Assembly (NCBI GenBank): GCA_036339585.1
Contig: JAYZAS010000007.1
Location: forward strand, 81,212-145,211
Length of the DNA: 64,000 nucleotides
Source: Pseudomonadota bacterium
GTDB taxonomy: Bacteria; Pseudomonadota; Alphaproteobacteria; UBA8366
Direction of reading: 5' to 3'
Shown here: positions 8,566-17,956 of the stretch, piece after piece
Position numbering within the stretch: the first letter of the stretch is position 1
Layout: every line of letters begins with the position of its first letter
Made by a program: the position numbers and the translations under genes
Notes under the pieces: model-generated
Told to the model about the DNA's origin: nothing
The model's database searches: none
What the model saw: only the letters and a program-made list of their open reading frames with translations

Positions 8566-9966
8566 ATGAATACAGCATCCGATGAACAGTCAGTCGCATT
8601 GTCGCCTACTTCGATTTTGGCAAAGTTTGCGAGCGGGCTTAGCTATGAGGACATAGACGATGCAAGCATAAACACGGCTCGGCGTCATACTTTAGACACA
8701 ATAGGCGCAATTTTTGCCGGGAGTACACAACACGCAACTATTGCAGCTGCTAGAGCTTTTGATACTCTTTGTTTATCTGGATCGGTCCCGGTGCCAGGAT
8801 TTGAAAAATGTTACGATCCCATGTCAGCCGCTTATGTCTCTGGCACTGCGGCGCATGGATTGGAACTTGATGATGGTTATCGCGCTGGATCGGTTCATCC
8901 GGGCTGTGTCGTAATTCCAGCCCTCATTAGCGCTGCCTCAATTGGGAAGTACGATGGCAAGCAGTTCATTAGTGCAGTGGTTGTAGGTTACGAAATTGTT
9001 TGTCGCCTTGCAGCTGCTATGCACCCTCATTCTCGGTATCGCGGATTTCACAATACACCGGTTATGGGGGTGATGGGAGCAGCGGCGGCTGTAGGAGCAT
9101 TGCGCAACTTTAATGAACGTCAAATGGCTGATGCTCTTGGTATTGCTGCCAGCAGTGCTAGCGGAATCTTTGCATTTCTTCGTGGTGGAGGGGAGGTAAA
9201 GCGAACTCACCCAGGCCAAGCAGCGCGCGAGGGTTTGCAAGCGGCACTTAACGCCGAGCACGGTATGGTTGGTCCGAAAAATGTTCTGGAAATTGAGGAA
9301 GGCTACTTTGATACCTTTGCGGGGGATGTAAATTTAAGTGCTGTCCTAGATGGGCTTGAAGATGGACCGCGATCAGCAAAGCTTGTAATGGCGGGTTGCT
9401 ACATCAAACCCTACGCCGCTTGTCGACACATACACCCAGGTATTGACGCAGTTGTCGATATTCGTACAGCTGAAAACATCGACCCAACAAAAGTGGCCAA
9501 TGTAGATGTTGGCACCTACGAGATTGCTGTTGGGCATGCCAATGCCACTTACGAAGATATGCTTTCTGCACAAATGAGTTATCAGTTCTGCATTGCGACT
9601 GCTTTGGAGCGAGGTGCGGTAGACCTTGAACATTTCGATGAAAACGCAAGGTTTGAAAATAATGTTATCCGGCATGTCCCCAAAATACACGTATCTGTCG
9701 ATAAAGAGTGCCATGATGCATATCCACGGTTAAGGGCAGCTAAGGTTACAATTGAAATGCAAGACGGGACCCGATTTAATCGGTCCGTCGAGGATCCTTA
9801 TGGAAGCGCGGGTAATCCGCTTCCAGACGATGCGTTGCAAATTAAATTTAATGGTCTTGTTCGGCCTTTGACTGATGATATTAAGGCCCAAGAGATCGAA
9901 AGATTAATTTGGGGCATCAACGAACTCGACGATGTAGGTGATTTGCTGACTAAATTAAGCCCTTAA
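8566..9966 (+). CDS. MmgE/PrpD family protein
   Basis: This 466-residue protein belongs to the MmgE/PrpD superfamily, which includes 2-methylcitrate dehydratase, cis-aconitate decarboxylase and iminodisuccinate epimerase. Landmarks are DTIGAIFAG, a GTAAHGLELDDGY motif, HPGCVVIPA, HPGQAAREGLQAA, and KPYAACRHIHPGIDA in the middle, where the family has conserved histidine and lysine residues. AAGGAG lies seven bases before the ATG. Such proteins often accompany CaiB and LDH2 genes in alphaproteobacterial catabolic loci, which fits this neighbourhood, but no specific reaction can be assigned. Its 3' end overlaps the convergent queC gene by 17 bases. Confidence 0.9.
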   Translation: MNTASDEQSVALSPTSILAKFASGLSYEDIDDASINTARRHTLDTIGAIFAGSTQHATIAAARAFDTLCLSGSVPVPGFEKCYDPMSAAYVSGTAAHGLELDDGYRAGSVHPGCVVIPALISAASIGKYDGKQFISAVVVGYEIVCRLAAAMHPHSRYRGFHNTPVMGVMGAAAAVGALRNFNERQMADALGIAASSASGIFAFLRGGGEVKRTHPGQAAREGLQAALNAEHGMVGPKNVLEIEEGYFDTFAGDVNLSAVLDGLEDGPRSAKLVMAGCYIKPYAACRHIHPGIDAVVDIRTAENIDPTKVANVDVGTYEIAVGHANATYEDMLSAQMSYQFCIATALERGAVDLEHFDENARFENNVIRHVPKIHVSVDKECHDAYPRLRAAKVTIEMQDGTRFNRSVEDPYGSAGNPLPDDALQIKFNGLVRPLTDDIKAQEIERLIWGINELDDVGDLLTKLSP

Positions 9967-10699
9967 ACAGAGAAAGAGATGGGTCGGTTTTTGCAGCCTC
10001 AGCGAAGCCTTTTGCGCGTAACTGGCAGCTGTCGCACTCACCACATGGTATTTTGCCGTCGTTATAACAGCTCCAACTTAGTTCGATGGGGGCATTATTT
10101 TTGAATGCTGTGCGAACGATATCTGCTTTGCTCATAGTAATCAGCGGTGTTTCAATGCGAAAAGGAATACTGTACTGAGCCCACAGTTTGCTGCCTTTTT
10201 GCAGGGTTTGAGCTGCTAATCTGTAAAACTCAGGCCGGCAGTCCGGATACCCGCTATAATCGATGGCGTTTGCAGCTATAAATATTGTTGCTCGCACATC
10301 TTGAGGTTGTGCGGCGCGTGTTTCGATCGCCGTTAGCGCCATACTCTCAAGGCGGGCTGCAGCAAGTGTTAAGAAAAATGTATTACGTAATGGCACATAG
10401 CTGATGGGGATGTCTGTCTCTATTTCCTCCTTGCTGCGTCCTTTTGGTAACTGATGCGCCGTTGAATTGGTCAGTGCAGAATGGTTTGCAAGCTCCTTAT
10501 AAAAAGAAACATCTACGGTCACCTGAGTGATACCTAACTTCGAAGCTATTGCTTTTGCGGAGTTGATTTCATGCCTATGGTTTTGGCCATAGTCAAAAGT
10601 TAACGCTAAAAGTTCAATATCCTCTTTCACCGCCATAGAAGCGAGCGTTGTTGAGTCTAACCCGCCAGACAAGAGTATTATACCGAAATGATGTGTCAT
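9950..10699 (-). CDS. queC: 7-cyano-7-deazaguanine synthase
   Basis: This 249-residue enzyme converts 7-carboxy-7-deazaguanine to preQ0 using ATP and ammonia, a step towards queuosine in tRNA. The N-terminal ATP-pyrophosphatase loop LLSGGLDSTTL is intact, as is the C-terminal zinc site of four cysteines in WSCYNDGKIPCGECDSC. The start overlaps the stop of the upstream phosphate acyltransferase gene in an ATGA junction, so the two are translationally coupled. No other queuosine gene (queD, queE, queF) is in the window. The 3' end overlaps the MmgE/PrpD gene on the other strand by 17 bases. Confidence 0.96.
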   Translation of the reverse strand: MTHHFGIILLSGGLDSTTLASMAVKEDIELLALTFDYGQNHRHEINSAKAIASKLGITQVTVDVSFYKELANHSALTNSTAHQLPKGRSKEEIETDIPISYVPLRNTFFLTLAAARLESMALTAIETRAAQPQDVRATIFIAANAIDYSGYPDCRPEFYRLAAQTLQKGSKLWAQYSIPFRIETPLITMSKADIVRTAFKNNAPIELSWSCYNDGKIPCGECDSCQLRAKGFAEAAKTDPSLSLFKGLI

Positions 10700-11631
10700 T
10701 TTCTCTTACTGGCTTTGCCTGCTTGGGCGACAATGTTAGCAAGAGCGGCAGAAGCAACTCGTGCCTCTGGCGGGTCAGCGCGACTTGTCAAAATTATTGG
10801 CACCTTGGCTCCTAGAACAATTCCGGCCGCACAGGCGCTCATGAAATAAACCATCATTTTGAAAAGTGCATTTCCAGTTTCGATATTTGGGACTAAAAGA
10901 ATATCGGCATTTCCAGCGACCGGGTGGTCTATTTTTTTTAGGTTGGCAGCTTTGGTTGAAATTGCATTATCAAAAGCCAATGGCCCGAAAACTTGGCCGC
11001 CAGAAATTTCATTTACGGCTCTCTTAGTAATTTCTACTGCCTCAATACTGCTGGGCATACTTTTGATTGGCGACTCAGTTCCGGAGAGGACCGCGACTTT
11101 AGGGTTATCATTCCCCAATATATGGGAAAGGTCGATTGCATGCTGGGCTGCTTGAAGTCGGGTATCAATTGAGGGGGCTACATTAACTGCACCATCTGTG
11201 ATCATGAGAGAATTATTATGCTCGGGTAGCGTCATGTGAAAGATGTGGGTTAAGCGGCGATCTGTTCGCAAGCCGGCCTCTCTTCTGAGGATGCCATGCA
11301 TAAATTCGTCAGTGTGTACCTGGCCTTTCATCAGAGCTGCAACCTCTCCATTGCCGGCTAACACAGCGGCAACATCGGCGGTATCTTTATCCGTTTCGGT
11401 ATGTATGATACGCTCCACGTTTATATCCCAATCTAAATCTTCAGCTATCTTTAGAATTTCAATTCTATGTCCAACAAATACGGGTGAAATAAGTTTCTGC
11501 TCTTGAGCAAGCTTTGCACTTTTCATTGGCAGCACGCTATGAGCCCCAACTATAGCTGTCGGTGTTGGGCTTAGTGAACCCGCTTGTTTCATCAAAGATA
11601 CGGGACATTGATATGCATCTGTCTTAAGCAT
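10696..11631 (-). CDS. Phosphate acyltransferase (Pta/Ptb family)
   Basis: This 311-residue protein consists of a single phosphate acetyl/butyryltransferase domain, which exchanges CoA for phosphate on short acyl-CoAs. Recognisable segments are PTAIVGAHSVLPMKSAKLA, ALMKGQVHTDEFM, LMITDGAVNVAP, KVAVLSGTESP and AGNADILLVPNIETGN, followed by the glycine-rich KVPIILTSRAD. It lacks the enoyl-CoA-hydratase half of the bifunctional fusions and any DRTGG domain. No acetate or butyrate kinase gene is adjacent, which leaves its pathway open. It is coupled to queC through ATGA; the 133 bases upstream separate it from a divergent aminotransferase and contain a short inverted repeat. Confidence 0.9.
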   Translation of the reverse strand: MLKTDAYQCPVSLMKQAGSLSPTPTAIVGAHSVLPMKSAKLAQEQKLISPVFVGHRIEILKIAEDLDWDINVERIIHTETDKDTADVAAVLAGNGEVAALMKGQVHTDEFMHGILRREAGLRTDRRLTHIFHMTLPEHNNSLMITDGAVNVAPSIDTRLQAAQHAIDLSHILGNDNPKVAVLSGTESPIKSMPSSIEAVEITKRAVNEISGGQVFGPLAFDNAISTKAANLKKIDHPVAGNADILLVPNIETGNALFKMMVYFMSACAAGIVLGAKVPIILTSRADPPEARVASAALANIVAQAGKASKRK

Positions 11632-11684
11632 GATTGACTTTAGACGCCGAGATAAATTATTGCACCAAATTTTACCCCGTTATG

Positions 11685-11701
11685 ATAAAAGACACTTTTA
11701 T
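11685..11701. repeat. Short inverted repeat in the divergent promoter region
   Basis: ATAAAAG and CTTTTAT (7 bases each) flank ACA between the phosphate acyltransferase gene and the aminotransferase gene. It resembles the repeat at 3391-3409 in its AT-rich CTTTTA arm. A shared operator is possible, but AT-rich repeats of this size can arise by chance. Confidence 0.3.
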
Positions 11702-11764
11702 TACCTATCGGTTTTCTATCCTGTTACAAAAGATCACAGCGCCGTAAAACGGAGAAAAAGTTAG

Positions 11765-13075
11765 ATGACTAACCTTGCGAATGATTTCCGTAATCATTGG
11801 ATGCCATATACTGCTAACCGAGATTTTTCTGAAGCACCGCGGTTGGTTTCGGATGGGCAGGGTATACAATTAAGGAAAACGGATGGAGAGATTGTTCTTG
11901 ATGCTGTTTCGGGTCTTTTTTGTACTCCTGCAGGATTGGGAAGAACTGAGATTGCAAACGCTGTCGCAAAGCAACTAGAGACGCTTTCGTATGTAACCAG
12001 TTTTCAACATGGGCATGGAAAATCATTCGATTTGGCAAGGCGTATAGCCAGCCTTACTCCCGGTGATTTAGATCATATTTTTTTCAGCAATTCTGGGTCA
12101 GAAGCAGTAGAAACGGCTTTAAAAATTGCACTTGCTTATCACGCTGCCAGGGGCGAATCCGGAAGAACACGACTTGTTGGGCGTGAAAGGGCGTACCACG
12201 GTGTCAACTTTGGTGGCCTATCTGTGGGCGGTATTGCGCGAAATAAGCATGGCTTCAGTTTGTCTCTGCCGGGGGTGCTTCATTTACGTCACACTTGGCT
12301 TGATGAAAATCGCTTTACCCGAGGCCAGCCAAAATCAGGGGTGGAGCTAGCAGATGATTTGCAAAGGTTTTGTGATACCCACGGCTCAAATTCCATAGCG
12401 GCATGTATTGTTGAGCCAGTAGCGGGGTCGACGGGCTGCTTGCCCCCACCGCTCGGATATCTTGAGCGGCTACGCAATATCTGCGACACAAATGGTATTC
12501 TGCTCATTTTTGACGAAGTTATTTGTGGCTTTGGTCGCATGGGCACAAATTTTGGATCGGATCGTTTCAAGGTTGTGCCAGATATGATTACCATGGCTAA
12601 GGCACTTACGAACGGAGCGATTCCAATGGGGGCCGTGGCCGTGGCCAGCAAAATTTACAATACGGTAATTGGTGAGGCTCCTGACAAATCAATAGAATTG
12701 TTCCATGGTTACACGTATACAGCTCACCCCGTTGCGTGTGCTGCGGCGCTGGCATCTCTTGATATATATGAAAGTGAAGGTCTTTTTGAAAGATCCGCCG
12801 CCCTCGAAAAGCCCTTCTTGGAGGAGTTATTTGCATTAGCAGATCTGCACTTAGTAAAAGACATTAGAGGAATAGGGATGCTTGGGGCGGTTGACTTGGA
12901 TTGTGATGAAACCGTGGGTAAGCGTGGTCATCGTGCTTTGAAGGCGTTTTTTGATGCCGGAGTTTTAGTTAAAATGACCGGTGATACCATAATCATAGCG
13001 CCGCCATTTATTTCTAGTGAAGCCGATCTTGGCTCAATGTTTGGCAGAGTACGCAGCGTGCTTGAGAACATTTAG
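11765..13075 (+). CDS. Class III omega-amino acid:pyruvate-type aminotransferase
   Basis: This 436-residue PLP enzyme belongs to the class III aminotransferases, closest in pattern to beta-alanine/omega-amino-acid:pyruvate transaminases. The N-terminal HWMPYTANRDF is typical of that group. PLP-binding features are SNSGSEAVETALK, YHGVNFGGLSVGG, LIFDEVICGFGR (Asp250) and the Schiff-base Lys279 in MAKALTNGAIP. Substrates could be beta-alanine, taurine, putrescine-like amines or similar. Although close to hpnM and hpnN, it does not look like HpnO, the hopanoid aminotransferase (see the rejected list). It is transcribed alone and ends 3 bases before the convergent cyclophilin-like gene. Confidence 0.9.
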   Translation: MTNLANDFRNHWMPYTANRDFSEAPRLVSDGQGIQLRKTDGEIVLDAVSGLFCTPAGLGRTEIANAVAKQLETLSYVTSFQHGHGKSFDLARRIASLTPGDLDHIFFSNSGSEAVETALKIALAYHAARGESGRTRLVGRERAYHGVNFGGLSVGGIARNKHGFSLSLPGVLHLRHTWLDENRFTRGQPKSGVELADDLQRFCDTHGSNSIAACIVEPVAGSTGCLPPPLGYLERLRNICDTNGILLIFDEVICGFGRMGTNFGSDRFKVVPDMITMAKALTNGAIPMGAVAVASKIYNTVIGEAPDKSIELFHGYTYTAHPVACAAALASLDIYESEGLFERSAALEKPFLEELFALADLHLVKDIRGIGMLGAVDLDCDETVGKRGHRALKAFFDAGVLVKMTGDTIIIAPPFISSEADLGSMFGRVRSVLENI

Positions 13076-13078
13076 AGT

Positions 13079-13453
13079 TCATTCCGGCAAATTTATTGAT
13101 ACGAGCTCTCCAGGCTTTACTTGTGCCAAGTCAAAGACCTCAGTGCCTGCTTTCCCCCAAATGTTACATGGACTAGCAAGGCGTATTTCATTGCCGACTG
13201 AAATTGGTGTGGGTCCGAAGCCTATAGCAATCGCATTTCCGGCAGGCCAATAGGCTATCTCGCCGGGTACAACTATAGATTTTGCATTTGGTTCGAGGGT
13301 GGTTTCAACTGGCGTTGAAAAATAGACCTCTTCTCCCCACGTCATAGCTGAAGACGTGAATGGGAGACAAGCGAGAATTGATTTTGCCGTTTGGGTATCA
13401 AACGTTTCCACCTCAATAAAAATTTTGCTGAAAGATATCCGCAATCTCGTCAT
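13079..13453 (-). CDS. Cyclophilin-like fold protein (TM1367-type)
   Basis: This 124-residue protein matches the small cyclophilin-like beta-barrel family (Cyclophil_like, structural prototype TM1367): RISFSKIFIEVE, a WGEEVYF strand, the VVPGEIAYWPAGNAIAIGFGPTP loop and a C-terminal NIWGKA. The prolyl-isomerase active residues of true cyclophilins are not evident, and no biochemical role is established. Its ATG overlaps the hpnM stop codon (ATGA), so it is translationally coupled to a hopanoid-associated lipid-transport gene; this is its only functional clue. No signal peptide is present, so it is cytoplasmic. Confidence 0.82.
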   Translation of the reverse strand: MTRLRISFSKIFIEVETFDTQTAKSILACLPFTSSAMTWGEEVYFSTPVETTLEPNAKSIVVPGEIAYWPAGNAIAIGFGPTPISVGNEIRLASPCNIWGKAGTEVFDLAQVKPGELVSINLPE

Positions 13454-14091
13454 TTTGATTTGCTATTTTGAGCTTTAATGACAATGGTTTTTTCTTTTAT
13501 GCGCTCTATTAAACCATTCAGGCCACTCTTTTTTGCAATTGCATTATATTCAGACCGTTTTGTTGCTAATTCACTGATACTACCTTTTAAAAAAATATCA
13601 ATTATTTGCCAACCGCGCTCATTTTTGCGCAGAAGGTAATTTAGTTTTATTACAGATCCATCTTGCTTGACTAATTCAGTTTTTACTAGCTTTGTGCCAC
13701 GAGGCCCATCTTGTTCATTTTTGCTCTCAATTTTTTCACCTGAATATCCATTGAAACGGTCTGCATAGGTGGCTATCGTGAAATCAGTAAACGCTTCTAT
13801 TAAATTTTGTTTTGGGTTTTTTGTTAATTCTTTCCAAGGTTGCCCCACGGCATATTTTATCATGAAGGAGAAATCAAAAGCTTTTAAAAGCACGGGTTTG
13901 AGTGTTTCATAACGCCCACTATAATCTAAGCTCTTTGCATTTTTCATCACGTGTAACAGCGTCGAGTTAAAGTCCTTAATGACTTGTATTGCCGAGGGTT
14001 TTGTTGTGGTCTCTTTTGAAATGCACATGTTTGGAGCGATTAATAAAAAACTTAAAACCGCTGGTGCCCACAACTTTGTAATTTGTTTCAT
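13450..14091 (-). CDS. hpnM: HpnM, hopanoid-associated MlaC/Ttg2-like periplasmic protein
   Basis: This 213-residue protein belongs to the MlaC/toluene-tolerance Ttg2 family, in the form that travels with hopanoid genes (HpnM). It is expected to be periplasmic and to bind lipid. The start at 14091 gives a clean signal peptide (MKQITKLWAPAVLSFLL); an upstream in-frame start at 14151 would add 20 polar residues and is less likely. Typical segments are DFSFMIKYAVGQPWKEL, DFTIATYADRFNGYSGE and RGWQIIDIFLKGSISELA. It is divergent from hpnN across 82 bases, so a shared control region is likely, and it is coupled to the cyclophilin-like gene downstream. Confidence 0.9.
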   Translation of the reverse strand: MKQITKLWAPAVLSFLLIAPNMCISKETTTKPSAIQVIKDFNSTLLHVMKNAKSLDYSGRYETLKPVLLKAFDFSFMIKYAVGQPWKELTKNPKQNLIEAFTDFTIATYADRFNGYSGEKIESKNEQDGPRGTKLVKTELVKQDGSVIKLNYLLRKNERGWQIIDIFLKGSISELATKRSEYNAIAKKSGLNGLIERIKEKTIVIKAQNSKSK

Positions 14092-14173
14092 TAAATATAT
14101 CCCAATCCCAATCTTGTTATACTCATAATTGTATGCGGCGTATCGGATCAATCAAAAAAATAAGGACTAAGAC

Positions 14174-16828
14174 TTGATTAAGGACATTTTGAGGCGACGT
14201 AGTGACATTTTAGTGAGTGTTGCGAACTTTTGCGCAAAGCGAGCCCTTTTCGTTATCTTCATTTTGGGAATCTCATCAGCGGTAGTTTGTCATTATGTAA
14301 TCCAGAATGCTCAAGTGAATTCTGATACGAGTGAAATGTTGTCACCATCGTTGGATTTTAGGCAGAAGTTCAAGGCTTTTAAAGCCGCCATGCCGGCCGT
14401 CGGCCCTTCCTTGGTTGTCGTGATAGAGGCGCCAAATCCTGACCAAGCAGAAGATGCCGCGCGACTTTTGTCCCAAAGGCTGAGAAATACCGAGGGTATA
14501 AAGGGACCGGTCAAATATCTCGCTGCCGACCCTTTCTTCGCAAATAATGGACTTTTATATCTTAAGCGTTCGGAACTTGATGAGTTAGCAAATCGTCTAT
14601 CCGATGCGCAACCCTTATTAGCTAGTCTAAGTGCAGACCCGAGTCTGCGTGGCTTGTTTGAAATATTGAGCCTTGCTCTTCAAGAAGTATCCAAAGGAGG
14701 GAGGCCCCCTGAAGGGCTAAATCTGATCTTAGATAGTATTGCCTCCGTTGCCGAAGCCAGAGCACAGGGGAAATCAGACGAACTCTCGTGGCGGCGTCTT
14801 ATATCGGGAGGACTGCAAGATGTTGGCGTTGCTAGAGAGTTCATTCGAGTTGGTATTGATCTTGACTTCTCGGGTCTTGGGCCTGCGCAGAAATCTATGG
14901 ATTTGGTGCGCAAAGTTGCCGAAGTAGCTGCCCTTACTCCAGAACATGGGGTTAGTGTGCGGATCACGGGTGGAGATGCAATGTCAACGGAGGAGCTTGC
15001 GAGTGTTTCTGCAGGAGCTGCAAAAGCGGGATGGATTTCACTAATTGTGGTCACGATTCTATTGTTCCTTGCTCTAGGGTCATTGCGTCTTGTAGTAGCA
15101 ACCTTATTAACCTTGGTGACTGGCCTCGTATTCACTGCTGGCTTCGCCATCGCGTTCGTCGGGTACTTGAACCTCATTTCAGTGGCATTTGCTGTTCTTT
15201 TTATTGGCCTTGGAGTGGATTTTGGAATTCATTTTGCCCTACGATTTCGAGAAGAAATTGTAGCAGGCAAGTCTCAGTCTGAGGCATTAACTACCGCAAC
15301 GCAAGATTTAGGTGGGGCGCTCACACTCTGTGCCGTTGCTGCGGCAATCGGGTTCTTTTCGTTTTTGCCAACAAACTATAGTGGATTATCTGAACTAGGT
15401 TTGATCTCGGGCATCGGTATGTTTATAGCGCTGGTTGCCAATTTTACTTTATTGCCAGCATTGTTGAGCTTGTTGCCATTCAAATCTCCTTTGCGCCCAT
15501 CGATAATACCAATTGTTATACCCGATTGGATTATTTATCGTTTCGGAGGTAAAGTAGCGGCTGTCGCGGTTTTTGCCGGTGTTGCCGCCGCAGCGTTTCT
15601 GCCGCAGGCACGTTTTGATTTCAATCCACTTCATTTAAAAGACCCAACAACGGAGTCTGTTCGTACTGCAATTGACCTAATGGCCGATCCAACTGTCTCG
15701 CCTGAAACTATTTCAGTTCTGATTGATCGAAATGAGAATATCTCCAAAATTATAAAAAATTTAACCGACATACCTGAGGTGGACCGTGTTGTTTGGCTCG
15801 ATAATTTCGTGCCGTCGCATCAAGATGAAAAGGTGTCAGTTATTCAGAATATTGCTTTTACTATGTATTCCGTATTTGATCCCGCAAACAGAAAGGATCC
15901 CCCTGGTAAAGAGGAACTTCAACGAGCTACGGGGCAGTTTCGCCAGCATTTATTAGCAACTGCAAGCCATCGTTATGCAGATCCCTTGATCGCAGTTAGT
16001 GCCGAACGTTTGGCCAAAGCACTTACACCCTACATGAGTTTATCCCGTGATCTAAAGCGTTCAGTCAATGACCTTCAAGATGGTTTACTCGCGCGCTTTC
16101 AAGGTCGTTTGGAGAGGTTAAAAAAGTCGTTTAATGCCGCACCGTTCTCCGAAGCGGATATTCCAAGTGTTCTTAGAGGCAGATATGTCGCTCGTGATGG
16201 TCGCCTGCGACTCGAGATTTACCCAAAAGATAATGTGACTGACAATTCTGCAATGGAGCGTTTCGTATATGCAGTTAGTGACCAGTTACCGACAGCTACA
16301 GATACGCCAGTAGTTTTGGTCAGATCTGGCAGTGTAGTCATGGGAGCTATAATACAAGCGACGGTAACGGCAATATTTTTCATTTGTGCATTGTTGGCTT
16401 TTGTCTTGCGAAAATTTTGGGATGCGGTGCTGGTATTATTGCCATTAGGTTTGGCTGCACTTTGGACTGTAGCTGCCTCTGTTATCCTAGATTTGCCTTT
16501 CAATTATGCAAATGTCATCGTTGTTCCGTTATTGCTTGGTTTGGGCGTTGCCAGCGGAATACATTTAGTTATGCGTTCGCGGCTTGGATTGAGCGAGCGC
16601 GAGATGTTAAAAACTAGCACGCCACGAGCCATTGTATTTAGTGCCTTAACAACCATCGGTTCGTTTGGCAGCCTCGCAATTTCGGATCACCGCGGAACGG
16701 CAAGCATGGGCGAACTATTGATGGTTGCAATCGGCTTCACTCTAATTTCCACTTTGGTTATTCTGCCCTCTTTGATGGGATGGTTGAACAGCCGAGGACT
16801 TCGTCAGACGGGATTGGTCCAGAAATGA
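14174..16828 (+). CDS. hpnN: HpnN, hopanoid-associated RND/MMPL transporter
   Basis: This 884-residue inner-membrane protein is an RND/MMPL-type transporter with two halves, each with one helix, a large periplasmic loop and a five-helix sterol-sensing-like block (about residues 275-430 and 720-880). HpnN moves hopanoids towards the outer membrane in other alphaproteobacteria. The second half contains LLPLGLAALWTVAASVILD and PLLLGLGVASGIHLVMR. Translation begins at TTG 14174 with AAGGA seven bases upstream. Its TGA overlaps the hpnA ATG in an ATGA junction, so transporter and epimerase are co-translated. Confidence 0.93.
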   Translation: MIKDILRRRSDILVSVANFCAKRALFVIFILGISSAVVCHYVIQNAQVNSDTSEMLSPSLDFRQKFKAFKAAMPAVGPSLVVVIEAPNPDQAEDAARLLSQRLRNTEGIKGPVKYLAADPFFANNGLLYLKRSELDELANRLSDAQPLLASLSADPSLRGLFEILSLALQEVSKGGRPPEGLNLILDSIASVAEARAQGKSDELSWRRLISGGLQDVGVAREFIRVGIDLDFSGLGPAQKSMDLVRKVAEVAALTPEHGVSVRITGGDAMSTEELASVSAGAAKAGWISLIVVTILLFLALGSLRLVVATLLTLVTGLVFTAGFAIAFVGYLNLISVAFAVLFIGLGVDFGIHFALRFREEIVAGKSQSEALTTATQDLGGALTLCAVAAAIGFFSFLPTNYSGLSELGLISGIGMFIALVANFTLLPALLSLLPFKSPLRPSIIPIVIPDWIIYRFGGKVAAVAVFAGVAAAAFLPQARFDFNPLHLKDPTTESVRTAIDLMADPTVSPETISVLIDRNENISKIIKNLTDIPEVDRVVWLDNFVPSHQDEKVSVIQNIAFTMYSVFDPANRKDPPGKEELQRATGQFRQHLLATASHRYADPLIAVSAERLAKALTPYMSLSRDLKRSVNDLQDGLLARFQGRLERLKKSFNAAPFSEADIPSVLRGRYVARDGRLRLEIYPKDNVTDNSAMERFVYAVSDQLPTATDTPVVLVRSGSVVMGAIIQATVTAIFFICALLAFVLRKFWDAVLVLLPLGLAALWTVAASVILDLPFNYANVIVVPLLLGLGVASGIHLVMRSRLGLSEREMLKTSTPRAIVFSALTTIGSFGSLAISDHRGTASMGELLMVAIGFTLISTLVILPSLMGWLNSRGLRQTGLVQK

Positions 16829-17823
16829 CTACATTTTTGACAGGCGCCACCGGATTTGTCGGATCAGCTGTCTTACGCCAACTGCTGGAGAGGAGACTGG
16901 ATGTAAGAGTACTCGCAAGGCCAGGAGGAGATAGGCGTAATATTGAGGGTTTAGTCTGTGAAGTTGTGGAAGGCGATCTAACAGATACATCAACGTACAA
17001 AGATAGACTCGTGGGTTGTACAGCGGTATTTCATGTTGCTGCTGATTATAGGCTCTGGGCACCAGATAGAGCGGCGATGGATCGGGTTAATATAGATGCG
17101 ACTCGCGATCTTTTCCGACTTGCGGCTGATAACGGGGCTGAGAGAATCGTATATACGAGCAGCGTTGCGACCCTCGGTATAAATCGCGATAACACTCCGG
17201 CTGATGAGGAGACGCCCAGTACCTATAATCAAATGATCGGTACCTACAAAAGGTCAAAATATCTCGCTGAAGAGGAGGTTCGCCGATTGGTATTAAATGA
17301 AGGAATACCTGCTGTTATCGTCAATCCGTCAGCACCGATTGGACCCCGTGACCTTAAGCCCACTCCAACTGGTCGTATTATTGTCGATGCCGCTAATGGT
17401 AAAATACCTGCCTACGTAGATACTGGTCTCAATTTTGTGCATGTAGAGGATGTGGCCCGAGGGCACCTTAACGCTTTTGAGAAGGGTAAAGTTGGGGAAC
17501 GCTACATCTTAGGCGGCCAAAATATGACGTTAGTTGATATGCTTACGATTATCTGTGATCAGGTAGGACGGAAACCTCCAACAATCAAGATTCCTCATCA
17601 GCTTTTGCTTCCGGTCGCACACATTGCTGAGACAATCTCTGTATTTACGGGGAAATGGGAGCCTTTTGTAACGGTTGATAGTGTGAAAATGGCTGCAAAA
17701 AAAATGTATTTTTCCTCTAAAAAAGCAGAAACGGTTCTTGGTTACAAAACACGCCCAGCTGAAACTGCGGTCATTGATGCAGTTGAGTGGTACAGGAAAA
17801 ATGGTTATTTAAAGAATTTTTAA
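16825..17823 (+). CDS. hpnA: HpnA, hopanoid-associated sugar epimerase
   Basis: This 332-residue extended short-chain dehydrogenase/epimerase starts MTTFLTGATGFVGSAVLRQL, the usual HpnA beginning with an NAD-binding GxxGxxG. The active-site YxxxK is in GTYKRSKYLAEEEV, after the TSSVATLG serine stretch. HpnA is a conserved member of hopanoid clusters, assumed to act on the sugar-derived side chain, though its reaction is unproven. I chose the start at 16825 because it overlaps the hpnN stop (ATGA) and matches family N-termini; an upstream start at 16780 would add 15 residues inside hpnN. Confidence 0.93.
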   Translation: MTTFLTGATGFVGSAVLRQLLERRLDVRVLARPGGDRRNIEGLVCEVVEGDLTDTSTYKDRLVGCTAVFHVAADYRLWAPDRAAMDRVNIDATRDLFRLAADNGAERIVYTSSVATLGINRDNTPADEETPSTYNQMIGTYKRSKYLAEEEVRRLVLNEGIPAVIVNPSAPIGPRDLKPTPTGRIIVDAANGKIPAYVDTGLNFVHVEDVARGHLNAFEKGKVGERYILGGQNMTLVDMLTIICDQVGRKPPTIKIPHQLLLPVAHIAETISVFTGKWEPFVTVDSVKMAAKKMYFSSKKAETVLGYKTRPAETAVIDAVEWYRKNGYLKNF

Positions 17824-17956
17824 GTTTTTGTTGAATAGAGATGTTTTTAGTAACATTCAATATTGCTGTATTTTAGATTAAGTTTAGCATAGGTATAGAA
17901 GGCTAGCTTGTTTACTTGTTGTGGGGTCGCTGGTATGAATTATGGATGTATCTAAT

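Noticed and set aside
9373..9714. Minus-strand reading frames inside the MmgE/PrpD gene
   Set aside because: Two overlapping antisense frames without ribosome sites or recognisable domains; the sense protein is a clear family member over the whole region.
11765..13075. Class III aminotransferase as HpnO (hopanoid aminotransferase)
   Set aside because: It is close to hpnM/hpnN, but the N-terminal HWMPYTANRDF and overall pattern fit omega-amino-acid:pyruvate transaminases, and it is transcribed separately from the hopanoid genes.
14680..15177. Minus-strand frame of 165 codons inside hpnN
   Set aside because: Composition rich in Ala, Arg, Ser and Thr as expected from the complement of a membrane-protein gene; no homology or ribosome site evident.
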